Notes: generated by a model not told the origin, from the letters alone. A stretch of 64,000 nt of DNA from Acidobacteriota bacterium (GCA_016718135.1 JADKEF010000003.1:310001-374000), one strand, 5' to 3'; counted from the first letter of the stretch, positions 36,677 to 47,269 are shown. Translations and numbers: made by a program.

Positions 36677-37865
36677 AAAAGTACCAGAATCGGCAAACCA
36701 TGAATTTTTTTTGTCAGCAGGCGGCGAACATTCGTGCCAAAATACCTTTGACGAACGGGGACGAGGAACGCTAGCTTAACAGCAACGCCTCTTTTTCAGC
36801 GGCATCTACGTATGGGTTCTCCGGTCAGATCAGCTACCGTCTCGTGAAATTTGACCTGCTTTCGGTCGCGCGGCGTGGAGGTCCGTGGGCGAGTTCATGA
36901 CGGTCGTCGGGGTGCTCGGATACCAAGAAATGGTGTCTGCGAGGCTGAGCGGGTCTTTGATGGGAACTAAGGCCTTGGCGTCGGGGATGAAGGTTCGATC
37001 GCACCGCCGGTCATCGCCGCGACGACAGGACAACCGGCGATCATCGCGTCGAGTATCGCAGGCCCAAAACTTTCTGAATGTGAGGGCGAAACAAAAATGT
37101 CCGATGCAGCCAGAAGAGGCCGGGTGATAAATTGATCCAGGGAGGGGAGCGGAATAAAGTTGGCTTCCATACTATAGAACCATTGGGCGACCCTAATTCG
37201 CGTCGAAAGCTTTTTGTCGATCGTGTTATCGTTACCCGCCCCGACAAATCGGCAATTTGGCTGTCGGCAGTTCACCTCATTTTGCTGCGAGGACAAGATC
37301 ACGTTGTCCTTTCACCACCCTGAGTTCGCCGAGCGTCAAGACAACCGGGCAATCCATTGGGATCGAGTGAGAGTAGCAGATTACATGTTTAATGCTCTTC
37401 GTTCTTCTTCCCTCGTCGCGGCAAGGTCGACGCCGTTTGACCGCGCGTGAACTTTGCCGGGCGGAAAGACGCGTTCGAGTTGATCGCGAACCGACGACGA
37501 GACCGCGATAGCGGCATCGACATTTCTGGCGCAAACAGATGAAATGATTTCTGTCGAAGAAAGCTGTAGCGTGGCGCGTCAATACTAGCCGCGTTTTCGC
37601 CGAGGCGTGCCGCGACACTTGCGGCTTAATGTAATCGCGTGCGACGCGGGCATGGATGATGTCGATCCCATTCTTCTCGGCAAAACTTGCGGTGCGTCCG
37701 GGCGCTGAATTATCCCAAATGAATTGCGTATCGATATGTTGTGCAGAAACCGCTCCCGGCGACAGAACGCTAGCCTATCCTACCACTCGCAGCTCGGACG
37801 GCGCGACAAAAACCTCATGGCCCCGTCGACAGCTCACGCGTCAGATCAACAAAGTAAAACTCGGA
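36297..37865. repeat. Copy B of the ~1.57-kb duplicated segment
   Basis: Direct repeat of 33430-34995. Left boundary: similarity ends at CGGCACGG (about 36290-36297), where copy A goes on into the rest of the M14 gene and copy B enters the receptor fragment. Right boundary: near 37865, after which copy B continues with the glycosyltransferase N-terminus and copy A does not. Confidence 0.85.
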
Positions 37866-38012
37866 GCCTACCGTAGCTTTAGCCAGGTAATCTTTCACCG
37901 CAGGATCACGACCGGTTGATTTTCGACGGTGACATCTCCCAAATCGGTCAAATGTGACAATGAAAGAATGGCCAGGCGGAACGCTTACAAAAAGCACGCC
38001 CCGCGAAGGCAT
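36785..38012 (-). pseudogene. GT4-family glycosyltransferase, copy B (frameshifted)
   Basis: Same enzyme as copy A but extending further at the N-terminus, including GSEFYFVDLTREL (about 37850-37880), the usual GT4 donor-side loop region. C-terminal motifs are better preserved here: DIFVSPSHSESFGPAILDAM, IAGCPVVAAMTGGAIEPS, LVPIKDPLSLADTISWY. Several frame changes occur at places different from those in copy A, so combining both copies would give a near-complete consensus protein. Placed between the complete TonB receptor and the M14 fragment. Confidence 0.65.
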
Positions 38013-38039
38013 TGCCGGATATCAAATGAGGAGCATTGA

Positions 38040-41000
38040 TTAAAGTTAAGCGTACCAGAAGCTGCATCTGGAAAACGCCGCTTCCGAATGATATATCAGT
38101 TAGTCCTGATAAGGTCTGGCTCGTCGGGTTCTGCTGACGGATCTGCAGGAAGTTAACATTCGTAGCTCCCTGCGTTCCGCATAACTGCGAACCTGTGGAG
38201 CAGTACTGTGCCAGAGCACCTGAGGTCTGGTTTGTACCTGGGAAAGCAAATTGAATGTTAGCCAAGTTGAACACGTTGAAGAACTCAAAAATAAAGTAAG
38301 CTTGCAGAACCTCACCAAATCAGCTCGCCTTCTGTACACGAGCATCTACGTTATAGATCGGGCGATTTCGGAAGTAGTTACGTGGAAGCTCAACACCGGG
38401 AACCAGAAGCGGGCGATCGTTGAATACGTTGTCGCCGTTGGCATCGTTTCCGATATAGGCATTGAGGAAGACGTTCCCGATTGAAGGCGGATCACACTAG
38501 ATGCCTCGATTAACGAAGGAGAAACGCGGGATTGGCAACGAACTGGTGTGTACGGTCAGACGCGGGAATAATATATACTCGCCACTCCGGGTTGTATGGA
38601 TTAGCAAAAGCCCACTCCACCCGAATCACGTTCCGTTATCGTCGTCGTTTTTATTCGACGAAAGCGTGGCATAGTAGGCATTCAACTGTCCCCAACTGCG
38701 GACGAGTCTCATCACAAACGTCAATCCCTGATAGAGAGCCTTAGCGGTCCGGTTACACGAACCTGAACCGAACCTAGGGCCAACCGGTTTGGCGGGGTTA
38801 AGGGATTGAGTGCAGGGTCGTTAGTCGGACGATGACGCGTCGTCACGGCACCAGTACCGGTCAAGGTCAACCCGCCGGGCGTAACCGGGCGATGTAGGTG
38901 AGGCCCGAGCTCAGGGGATGGTATTGATCCGGGCCATTTGCTACCCAGGCGGCGTAATTCGCAGGGGTGTTATTCGCCTGCAGGAAAGCCGCATACTCAG
39001 CCCCCGTCAGAGGCCCCGGTACGTTGATGTCCCGATTACGTTGTATCCGGTCGGTTTTGACAAATGAATAGTCGAGTCCGATCACGAAGTTGTTTCTAAA
39101 CTCATGCTCAACTGCGAAGCCAAACTGGCTTGAGCGTGGATTCTTGAAATCCGACGCATGGCTCGTAACTGTCGCACCTACGAACGGATTCGCCGAAAGA
39201 CCGAGACCAGATGCTATGGTCGCGATCTGTGTTGGCGTAACATTGGGAAGGCCAGCGAGACCGGAAGAATTTAAGTTAATACCCGCAACAGCAAACTGTC
39301 GGGGGGCAGTATTCCCAGATACAAGCGAGGTCTGGCGACGCTGTCGATCACCGCGGTCGGATCGCATCCGGTGATCGCCCGATAGCTCGCACCTGCAGTA
39401 CTTGCTGCGAATGCGTCGAAAGTGGTCAGACTAAATCCGGTGAACGGAAGCGTAGTGCTGACGTTACCCGGGGAATTGCACAATAGTTGTTGACCGAGTC
39501 GACGAAGAGTAGACCAGGCGTACGCGCATAATAAATACCAGCATAACCACGAACCACTGTCTTGCCATCACCAAGAACGTCGTACGCGAACCCTAAACGC
39601 GGTCCCCACTGCCATCCGCTGTCAGGAATACCCGGCGTGAACGATTTGCCATAAATCGGAAAAACAGTGTTCTGAACAACATTCCAGAAAAGCGTTGTGA
39701 CTTCCGCCTCTGGGTTGTATTGCTGCTCGCCACGCAGGCCATAGTTGATCGAGAGCTTCGACGAGATACGCCATTGATCCTGACCAAAGAAAGCAAGTTC
39801 CTGATTCTTGAAGCCTGCCTGAAGATTACCGATCTGGCGGTTGTATCGGGCATTCGTATCGTCAAAACGTCCAAGATAAAGAATTGGATTTGCAGGTGCA
39901 GCACAAATGAGGTTTTGCACTGTGTTCGAAACATTCCTTAAATCCCGGCGTTGGTCGAATACGCTCCGGTCGCACAAGTCGTTGGGTTGACAGTACCATT
40001 TGCTGCGGCAGTCGTTAGCGAATAGGCACCAAATTGGTTAAAACCAAATTTCTGTTCTGCGAAAATTCGGCTGTACTCACCACCAAACTTGGCAATGTGG
40101 TTGCCCTTGATGTAATTGACTGAGTCAATTATCTGCGAACGGGTGTCGTACTGTGTTGTAGGAAGAAAGTTCCTCGAACCATACTGAGCGTACGAAGCTC
40201 CGAAGAAGACATTGGGTGCCTCGACGTTGGCTTCGCGCGGACGTGTTTCCTTTGCGTACTGGAACCGAAGATCGTTTATCAGGTTAGAACTAAAGGTCGA
40301 GATCAATTGACCAACTACAATGTTGTTGCGATTTCGCTCGATACCATTCGACGAGATCGTGTCCGTCCTTGTTGGATCAAAGGTCGTGCTGCCGGTTGCG
40401 ACCGCATTAAGAGCGTCATTACGGCTGTGGTTGAAGCGAACGTTGAAACGATTATTAGTAGTTATGTTCCAATCGACCTTGCCGAGAGCGGCCAAGGCAT
40501 CATTGGTCTCTTCGTACGGAGACTCCAGGGTGCGAAGGTAATTGTATGCTTCCAACCCGCGGTCGCCTGGCGGTAGTGTAAACGCTGGCAAGAAGTGATC
40601 AAAACCTGACGAGGAGCTCGAAAACGCTTTACTGCTCATACGAACCAAAATAAAGAGCTTTCCTAGCGAGCCGGACCGCCGACCGGGCCGCCGAACTGGT
40701 GCTGGGTCGGGCAAGTATCTCATCGACACCGAGGGCATTCAGGAACTGTTCCTGAAAGAGCCTTCGTATACTCAATACCACGAGCAAGTTGCTCTGGACG
40801 CCAAAGATAAAAGCCGACCACGAGCGTCATTCGATCCTGACTTAGTAACTGCATTGATAATGCCACCAGTTGAACGGCCATACTCTGCATTGTAACCGGC
40901 AGCGACAACCTGAAATTCTTTGATTGATTCTTGCCGGAATAACGAAGGCCTGATTCGAGCGTTCGCCACCGCGAATACCACCGAAGAAGGTTTGGTTAAA

Positions 41001-41565
41001 GTCCACGCCGTCGACATTGACGTTGCCGTTTATGCCCCTTCTGACCTGAGGCGAGATCTGGCCCGTGACCCCTCAACCTGAGCGGCGGGGTCAAGGTGAC
41101 AAAGTCCTGGAAGCGGCGGCCATTGATAGGCAGATTGCTGATCCCCGTTTCATTGATAACCGCATCGGAATTGCTCTGCGTAGTCTGAATTCCTTCTGCG
41201 GTAACTTCTACTACAGCAGAAACGCCGCCGGCCCCGAGTGTGAAGTTGGCATCGGTAGTTCGTCCCACCTGCACTTCGACGTCGAGCGACTGTGCCGCAA
41301 AGCTACCGCTAGTCACGGTAACTGTAAAGCGGCCCGGCTGTAAAAGCGTGAAATTATAAATGCCATCGTTGCTTGAAGTGGTTGTCTTCTCGAGCCCGGT
41401 AGATTTACTGATCAGTTTCACGGTGGCATTTGGCACCACCGCTCCGGTTGAGTCAGAGACGACGCCCGCAATGTTGCCGCTGGCCTGTGCAAAAGCACTG
41501 CCCACCATCAACATCAAGCTAAACGCGACGCCCGCGACAAATTTAATAATATTGTTTTTAGTCAT
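38040..41565 (-). CDS. TonB-dependent receptor (Oar-like) with carboxypeptidase-regulatory-like domain (multiple frameshifts)
   Basis: About 1170 codons, a normal size. It starts at ATG 41565 (GAGGT ribosome site) with a signal peptide ending SAFAQ. Residues 28-110 are a CarboxypepD_reg-like domain (GNIAGVVSDSTGAVVPNATV). The plug follows (NLPINGRRFQDFVTLTP; ESIKEFQVVAAGYNAEYGRS then TGGIINAVTKSGSND). The barrel has EKNQ-type strands: AFFGQDQWRISSKLSINYGL, FGFAVEHEFRNNFVIGLDYS, LLVPGVELP, FEFFNVFNLANIQFA. Frame changes occur near 41080, 40750, 39950, 39430, 39360 and 38870 and more often toward the C-terminus. Outer-membrane active uptake or surface function; ligand unknown. No clear stop or terminator is readable at its end, so 38040 is approximate. 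Confidence 0.75.
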
Positions 41566-42189
41566 TTAGTTTTTGACCTCATTGAGTGATTTCTTAAGAT
41601 CTATTGCCTCGAAATATGCTCTGCCAAAGGCAGATTTTCGTATTATTTGGATTTTTTTCTTACTTTTTGGATTTTGTGCTTAAAGTGTCCTTTTTCAATT
41701 ATTTTGCACGCAGATCACACGTCCTAAATCGCATCCGAACTCCCATACTACGGGCACTTGCACCATCACCACTCAGCGGCAATGATTCGGTTGCGTGTGC
41801 TCACTACTTACACTATTTTGTGAGCAAATTCAGTTCCGCAAGCTGCCGTAGCCACAGTTATTTTACGCGCATTCCCGACTATCACAAATGAACCTAAAAT
41901 CTCGGTTAAATCGACGTTAAATCCGGCTGAACTGGACGTGTAAGCTCCATCTTTAGCAACTAAATTACAATGTGAGCGTCTAAACATTTGCATTTTGTAT
42001 CATTTTCGGTTACAAAATAGGCGTCAGAGGCGGTATTTTTTTGAAAAGCTTGTAAAATAAGGCCTTTGGGAGTGACGAGGAAACTTGACTTTTTTGTAAG
42101 AATGAAATATGTTGTTCACGCATCACGGTTTTGGCCGAATAGTCAGGTTCGTTTTTCGCAGTTTATATATTCAGAAATAAGGGGAAATA
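41566..42189. promoter_or_regulatory. 624-bp AT-rich intergenic region between divergent genes
   Basis: Separates the start of the leftward TonB receptor from the rightward PilZ-like gene. The base composition is clearly more AT-rich than the genes. Only short random frames are present. It must carry both promoters; a TTTATATATT stretch near 42160 could be the -10 region of the rightward gene. No repeat or known RNA motif recognised. Confidence 0.5.
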
Positions 42190-42591
42190 ATGGCAGAGGT
42201 AGAATACGCTACATCATCATACAAGACGCCATTGCATCATCGGATCATAGCGAGCATGCCCGTCAAGGCTAGCTGGATCGACGCAAGCACCGGAGAGACC
42301 ATTAATGTGGAGGGAATGACCGAAAACGTTGGTGAGACCAGCGCTCTTGTCAATCTCGAGACATTGCCGCCCGTGGGCAGTGAAGTTCGTCTTAGGATCA
42401 TGGAAGAGAATAAGACGATCGTCGATGTCACAACACAGGTCATCCGTGTCGAACGCGATCCGAGCAAGCCAATGGCCGCTCTTACCATTTTGGAAAACGT
42501 GAAAAAATGGAAGAATACGGCTATGACTGCCGCTCAAAAATGGGTCACGAGGCACTGGCAGCTTAATTACGAGGAAGAATGGGTCAATTAG
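42190..42591 (+). CDS. PilZ-like domain protein
   Basis: 133 aa, preceded by AGGGG 7 nt upstream of the ATG. The central part (MPVKASWIDASTGETINVEG, then TENVGETSALVNLETLPPVG) has the beta-barrel pattern of PilZ-like domains, with LPPVGSEVRLRI as the usual strand after the turn. The c-di-GMP-binding RXXXR is not clearly present and the DXSXXG motif is altered to NVGETSA, so ligand binding is doubtful. A C-terminal helix (ENVKKWKNTAMTAAQKWVTR) follows. Stands alone, with its frame intact inside the error-rich stretch. Confidence 0.65.
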   Translation: MAEVEYATSSYKTPLHHRIIASMPVKASWIDASTGETINVEGMTENVGETSALVNLETLPPVGSEVRLRIMEENKTIVDVTTQVIRVERDPSKPMAALTILENVKKWKNTAMTAAQKWVTRHWQLNYEEEWVN

Positions 42592-42618
42592 TTATCCGAT
42601 CACATTCGTTATCATAAG

Positions 42619-42654
42619 AAAAGCGGGAAACTTCGAAAGAAGTCTCCCGCTTTT
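42619..42654. terminator. Bidirectional intrinsic terminator
   Basis: A 15-bp stem with one mismatch (AAAAGCGGGAAACTT / AAGTCTCCCGCTTTT) and a 6-nt loop sits between the convergent PilZ-like gene and the leftward secreted-protein gene, with A and T tracts at the ends. Confidence 0.85.
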
Positions 42655-42656
42655 GC

Positions 42657-43995
42657 TTATTTGATCAAGACCGATCCCCCGTTAAACCGCACCGGGATCG
42701 CTTGGCCGAAACTGTCCGACGCTGAGCAAGTAGCAATAGAATTTGAAAAACCGATCTCGGTCTCTTGCGGGGTCCTGAATCAGCGACGACGTCAAAGTGC
42801 CAACCCGGATCTTACCGGCACGCTCTGCGGCGTCGACCAAGATGCCCAGTCCCCCATCGGCCACCTCGCTATAGTTTACCGTTAGGGTCGATGGTTCCGG
42901 TCCATCATCTATTAATTCGACTATTGCACCCCGCAGAACCGAGCTGTCAAAGTTTAGGGTGAAACTCGCCTGCTGCTGCTCCCGCCGGGTCAATGATGAT
43001 CGACACGCGCTTGTCCGCTTCAACGGTAGCGTCCTCGACCGAGATCTGCGATCCAAAGAGGTATCGCCACATATCGCCGATTAGCGTTTCATCGATCTTG
43101 GGGGCTGAAATGGGAGCAGTCGGGCCACCTGGAGCTTGGGGAGCATCAAGGCCCGACACGTAGCGGCGCGTCTGGACCGTGTCGGTCGAATCTAAAATGC
43201 CGTTGCCTCGAGTTGAACTTGGGGAGCCGCCATCGGCGCCGGTCTTCATTTGTAACGGTGCTCGGCTTGATCGAGTCCCACCACGAATCAGCGGATCTGG
43301 ACCACATCGGACGACAAGAGGAACCCATCCCCGTTGGGACGAGGCGGGATGTCCGCCTCAAATCCCTGAGGCGTTGGCGTCGGGGGGGAGTCGGCGCCGT
43401 CGGTGTGGCTGTCGGGTAGAAGTCGGCGTCGGTGTTGGGCCTAAACCCTGCGACATCGCCGAGGTCAAGATATATCTCATCTCCATCGCTGGTCCCGTCG
43501 TTGTTGGCCTGATTACCGGCGGCGTTAGAATCCGATGGCTCCGACGTTCGGCAGCGGAGCCGTCCAGTTAAACGTCCACAAATTGCCACCCTGTTGACCC
43601 GCTGCGGGCCCCGACCAGAGTCTGTTGAACGTAGGATTTACCGTCAGAGAGGAAACCACCTGGGTCAGTCGTGCCCAGACCTTGTGAAGCTGCCAGCCCC
43701 AAACCCTGCCGGATCTATCGCGGTCAGCTGAAACCCCCAACGCAGCCTCGTAGGATTTGAATTGATGTGCCTGATCTGAATTTCGTACGTTTGGCCTGGC
43801 TGATAGGAAGCCGGAACTGAAAGGATCGTAAACTGACCATTCCCCTTTCCGCCGCTGTGGCACGCCGAGCAAGAGTTCTCGTTAGGCGCACCTGTAAACC
43901 CGGCCGGCGGACCGCTCGAGAATGCCTCAAATCGCCAAAAATATAACCAAGCCACCGGCTATAAAAAGAATGATCGAAATCTTGAGTCTTTTCAC
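42657..43995 (-). CDS. Secreted choice-of-anchor-V/Reelin-like protein with dockerin-like and cohesin-like C-terminus (frameshifted)
   Basis: About 440 codons read across several frames. A GTG at 43995 gives a hydrophobic leader (VKRLKISIILFIAGG). Then FSSGPPAGFTGAPNENSCSA with CSACH and RWGFQLTAIDPAGFG mark a choice-of-anchor-V (reeler-like) domain, which often carries a haem-like CXXCH. A Pro/Thr-rich linker (FYPTATPTAPTPP) leads to two dockerin-like half-repeats (SSDVVQIRRFVVGLD-like, then STDTVQTRRYVSGLDAPQ) and a cohesin-like beta domain (FDSSVLRGAIVELIDDGPEP, DGGLGILVDAAERAGKIRVG). Correct end is FNGGSVLIK with TAA at 42657. Same C-terminal module order as the giant protein at 15131-19588. 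Confidence 0.7.
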
Positions 43996-44149
43996 CAAGT
44001 ACACCCTCGCAATTTTAGATACCGAATTCTCTCGTCAAAGTTCACAATACACCTTTGTAAAGTTTTGTAGCAAAGGCAGCTCCGCACCATATTCTCTGGT
44101 CGTGACGACACAAACAACGTATCATCTCTCAGAGGCATCATTTATTGAG

Positions 44150-45217
44150 ATGAAGACGTTGTTAATTGCAGTTCTATCCCTATTGTTATGCGGAGCTTCA
44201 GCCATTGGCCAGGAGAAGCCGCTGTCGCAGGGCGGAGTACGTCAAGATGCTCTATGAACTGCCCAAGAATCCGGGCATCAAGAGCGAGATCATTGAGGCT
44301 CTCAGGCGTCGCGGGATAGAGTTTGTTTTGAATGACGGCGTCCGCAGCGGTTACCCGCTCGAAAGTGCTAACGACGATGAATTGAAGCGAGCCCTTGAGG
44401 AAGCGGATAGGCGCAGACAGAACCCTGTAGGAACTCAACTACCGTCCGCGGCGGAGATAACAACGCTTGTGGAGAAGACGACAAAGAATACTCTTGATCA
44501 GGTCGGCGACATGCCTGATTTTGTAGTCAAACAGCAGATCCAACGTTCGGACGCGTTTGCCGGAACAGGTATTTTCGTAACCGCGACAAGCTTATCGTCG
44601 CGGTCAGCTATCGATCGTCGGGTGAGGAGAGCTATCGGCTATTGTCCATCAACGGTGTTCTTCTTAATTCGACGGATGCCCGCGGGAGCTACGAACAAGC
44701 GGGTGGCACAAGCTCGACCGGTGAATTTGTCACCATGTTAGCGACCATATTCAAGCCGGAAAATAAGGCGTTTTTTGAGGCGATCGACACCGATATGATC
44801 CTCGGGCGACGCACCGTCGTTTTTAATTTTTCCGTAGAGAAAGATCGGGCGAAGCAGGTGATCTCCGCGGTTGGAGTGACTAGCAGTTCTACCATCACAG
44901 GCATGAGGGGCCGAATATGGATCGACCGCTCGGACGCCCGCGTCCTACGAATTGAAAGTGAGGCGACCGAGATCCCGGCGAACTTCCCGATCCTCTCCGC
45001 CCGCCGAAGCATCGAATACGATTGGGTCAAGATCGAGGACGAGCGGTATTTGTTGCCGTCGCTCTCGGACGTCCGACTCGTCGCAGTTGGTAAGCCGAGG
45101 GACTATGAGACAAGGAATGTGATCCGATTCAGGAATTACCAGAAGTTCGGCAGTGAGGTGCGCGTCCTGGACGACGATATCAAGCCTGACCCGGAACCAA
45201 CTCCAACAAAACCTTAA
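44150..45217 (+). CDS. Exported protein of unknown function (two compensating frameshifts)
   Basis: About 355 aa. Signal peptide MKTLLIAVLSLLLCGASAIG. Read through one extra G near 44230 (CAGGGCGGAG for CAGGCGGAG) and one missing A near 44571, the protein runs SQAEYVKMLYELPKNPG, RRRGIEFVLNDGVRS, EMPDFVVKQQIQRSDAFAGT, GNFRNRDKLIVAVSYRSSG, GGTSSTGEFVTMLATIFKPE, RGRIWIDRSDARVLRIESEA and SIEYDWVKIEDERYLLPSLS. The pattern of repeated outer-membrane-lipoprotein-like beta strands suggests a periplasmic beta-sheet protein. Similar proteins recur in Acidobacteriota as I recall them; no function is known. Confidence 0.7.
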
Positions 45218-45227
45218 GTGCGTGCTC

Positions 45228-45371
45228 TTAATTCATAGTGTAATACGCACCGGCCGCCGCGAGAGCGAGCCACAAGAGTCCCTTGCCGAGGAAAAATACA
45301 AATGCGACGGTGCCCGCACGCTTGGTCCACTTGCGTGCCGGGCATTTTGTCTTGTTTGGTTCGCATCGCAT
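45228..45371 (-). CDS. Small single-span membrane protein (47 aa)
   Basis: A frame from ATG 45371 to TAA 45228 encodes a basic, cysteine-containing N-terminus (MRCEPNKTKCPARKWTKRAG) followed by one hydrophobic span (TVAFVFFLGKGLLWLALAAA) and GAYYTMN. The pattern basic stretch then FFL-KGLLWL resembles short membrane proteins encoded in many bacteria. No good ribosome binding site is visible, so the exact start could differ. It fills most of the gap between two rightward genes. Function unknown. Confidence 0.5.
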   Translation of the reverse strand: MRCEPNKTKCPARKWTKRAGTVAFVFFLGKGLLWLALAAAGAYYTMN

Positions 45372-45415
45372 AAGCTACAATTTCGAAGACACTGCCGAAC
45401 CGACATTCCGTCAAA

Positions 45416-46090
45416 ATGTTAAGGCGTAAAATATTCGCAAAAAGTCTCTTGCCAGCACTCATCCTGATGATCGTATCGGGAACAGCGGCTCAACTAGCGC
45501 CGCCCAGGGAAGAGAACAAACGAGAGGCTGACTTGATAGAGATCATCAAACTCGACAAAACCATCAAGCTCGACATCAAATACGCGACCGCTGATAATTT
45601 TGTCGGCAAACCGGTTTATCCCGAGGCTCGTGCGTTTCTGCAGAGGCCGGCAGCCGAGGGTGTGGTTCGCGTGCACAAATGGCTAAACCGCCAGGGGCTC
45701 GGCATTGTTATCTACGACGGCTATCGACCTTGGGCGATAACTAAATTGTTTTGGGAAACGGTGCGGCCCGATCAGCGTGAATTCGTAGCTGATCCGGCGA
45801 AGGGTTCGAAACACAATCGCGGCTGCGCCGTGGATCTCGGGATCTATGACCTCAAAACCGGCAAGGCGATCCCGATGCCGTCTGCCTATGATGAATTCAC
45901 CGAGCGAGCCTCGCCCAATTATTCAGGCGGAACTGATGAGGAACGGAACAACCGCGACAAGCTTCGCCAGCTAATGGAAGCCAACGGCTTCACCGTCAAC
46001 CCGAACGAATGGTGGCATTTCGACCTGATCGGATGGGAAAAGTACGCGATCTACGACATTGCTTTTAGCGAAGTTGGGAAGAAGAAATAG
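45416..46090 (+). CDS. VanX/DdpX-type D-Ala-D-Ala dipeptidase (M15D)
   Basis: 224 aa with a signal peptide (about residues 1-26). Family hallmarks are IKLDIKYATADNFVGKPVYP near the N-terminus, YDGYRPW (substrate-side Arg), SKHNRGCAVDLGI with the zinc-binding His and Asp, and NEWWHFDL with catalytic Glu and zinc His. It is exported, so it probably trims D,D-dipeptides from peptidoglycan turnover rather than giving glycopeptide resistance; no vanH, vanA or vanS homologue is nearby. Confidence 0.88.
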   Translation: MLRRKIFAKSLLPALILMIVSGTAAQLAPPREENKREADLIEIIKLDKTIKLDIKYATADNFVGKPVYPEARAFLQRPAAEGVVRVHKWLNRQGLGIVIYDGYRPWAITKLFWETVRPDQREFVADPAKGSKHNRGCAVDLGIYDLKTGKAIPMPSAYDEFTERASPNYSGGTDEERNNRDKLRQLMEANGFTVNPNEWWHFDLIGWEKYAIYDIAFSEVGKKK

Positions 46091-46107
46091 GTAGACAACG
46101 GAATACC

Positions 46108-46143
46108 CGGATCCGCACTGAAATAGCTTTGAGTGCGGATCCG
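46108..46143. terminator. Hairpin terminator between convergent genes
   Basis: A 12-bp perfect stem (CGGATCCGCACT / AGTGCGGATCCG) with a 12-nt loop. Its place indicates that the leftward YceI gene should stop before it, at 46165, not beyond it. Confidence 0.75.
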
Positions 46144-46164
46144 CGTAGTATATTGTTTGACGAC

Positions 46165-46853
46165 TTAGTCTGTTTTTGGTGCTGCGGCCGGGGCTGCGGG
46201 CCGCGGTGGGTTGCCTCGACCTCGATACGGATGTCGATCTCGTCGGCAATCACGGGTGTCGTCGTTCCTGGGATATTCCCACCGTAGTTGACTCCGTAAT
46301 CACGTCGATTGATCTTCGTTTCGGCGGTAAATCCCATTCGAGCGGGGCTTCGCTCCCCAGCGGGAAGGAATCCTGCGATCGAGATAGGGAACGAGATCGT
46401 CTTCGTCACCCCTTTCATCGTAAAGTCCCCTGTCACCATCCAGCCCTTGCCCTTTTTCTGGACCTTGGTGCTTTTGAAAGTAACATCGGGAAACTTGGCG
46501 ACCTCAAAGAAATCAGCGGATCTCAGGTGGTTGTCACGCCCTCCGACTCCGGTGTCGATGCTTGTCGCCTTAGCCGTAAACTCAACCGTCGATTTGGCCA
46601 CGTCGTTAGCATCGTAATTTACCGTTCCCACGAAATCGCGGAAAAAGCCTGGAATGTCGATAAGGCCATTGTGCCGTACCTTAAAACCGATCGCTGAGTG
46701 AGCCTTGTCGAAACCATAGGTTCCGCTAACCCCGACCGGAGCAGCCGCGGCAAAGCGATCTGCAAAGGTCATGTTAACCGCCCGAGTGCCGCTCTGCGAA
46801 AGTGCGATGAACGCAACCAAAGCAAAGCCAGCAAGAAATATTGTTCGTTTCAT
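46165..46853 (-). CDS. YceI-family exported lipid-binding-like protein
   Basis: A signal peptide (MKRTIFLAGFALVAFIALSQ) is followed by the YceI lipocalin-like barrel: GTYGFDKAHSAIGFKVRHNG, LIDIPGFFRDFVGTVNYDAN, LRSADFFEVAKFPDVTFKST, GDFTMKGVTKTISFPI and TKINRRDYGVNYGG. A good ribosome site (AGGAG) precedes the ATG. As read the frame runs on to 46065, through the terminator hairpin and into the dipeptidase gene. A single-base shift near 46200 would instead give the natural end AAPAAAPKTD with TAA at 46165. YceI proteins bind isoprenoid chains; the role here is unknown. Confidence 0.8.
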
Positions 46854-46882
46854 GTGATGTGATCTCCTGTAAAAATTACGCG

Positions 46883-47269
46883 TTATTTGATGACCAATTT
46901 CATCGAAAATCTGGCTGTCCGGGGCGATTTTACCTGTTTCTTGCGCACAAAGAACATATAGTCGCCCGTCTCCGGGATCTCGAAGGAGTAGCTCGCCGAG
47001 CTGTCAAAATCGCCTTCAGAAAAATGCTCTTCGTTATAAACCTTAAAGTCGAAAAGGCTCTTGGTTGAATTTGTGATCGAAACCGTCTGCCCTTTTGTAG
47101 CGGCAAAAACAAAATCCATCTCCTGCCCATTAGACAGCGTTCCGCTTAAGATAGTGCTCGTAGCACCGGCCGCAAATTGTATTCGTTTTGGCTCGGCCTT
47201 CCCACCATTCTGAGCGTTTGCCGCCACGAAAGTGATTAAGCAGAGAAATGATATGAAGAAATATTTCAT
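46883..47269 (-). CDS. Small exported PPC-like beta protein
   Basis: 128 aa with signal peptide MKYFFISFLCLITFVAANAQ. The mature part (RIQFAAGATSTILSGTLSNG, DFVFAATKGQTVSITNS, YSFEIPETGDYMFFVRK) matches the beta-sandwich pattern of bacterial pre-peptidase C-terminal-like domains. The ATG at 47269 is preferred over an upstream extension that lacks any plausible leader. It lies 29 bp upstream of the YceI start on the same strand, so the two are probably co-transcribed. Confidence 0.75.
   Translation of the reverse strand: MKYFFISFLCLITFVAANAQNGGKAEPKRIQFAAGATSTILSGTLSNGQEMDFVFAATKGQTVSITNSTKSLFDFKVYNEEHFSEGDFDSSASYSFEIPETGDYMFFVRKKQVKSPRTARFSMKLVIK

Noticed and set aside
33430..37865. Composite transposon flanked by direct repeats
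   Set aside because: No transposase, terminal inverted repeats or target duplications; the repeats are gene copies with noisy differences.
45416..46090. Glycopeptide-resistance locus because of the VanX-like gene
   Set aside because: The protein is exported and has no vanH, vanA, vanR or vanS neighbours; a peptidoglycan turnover role fits better.
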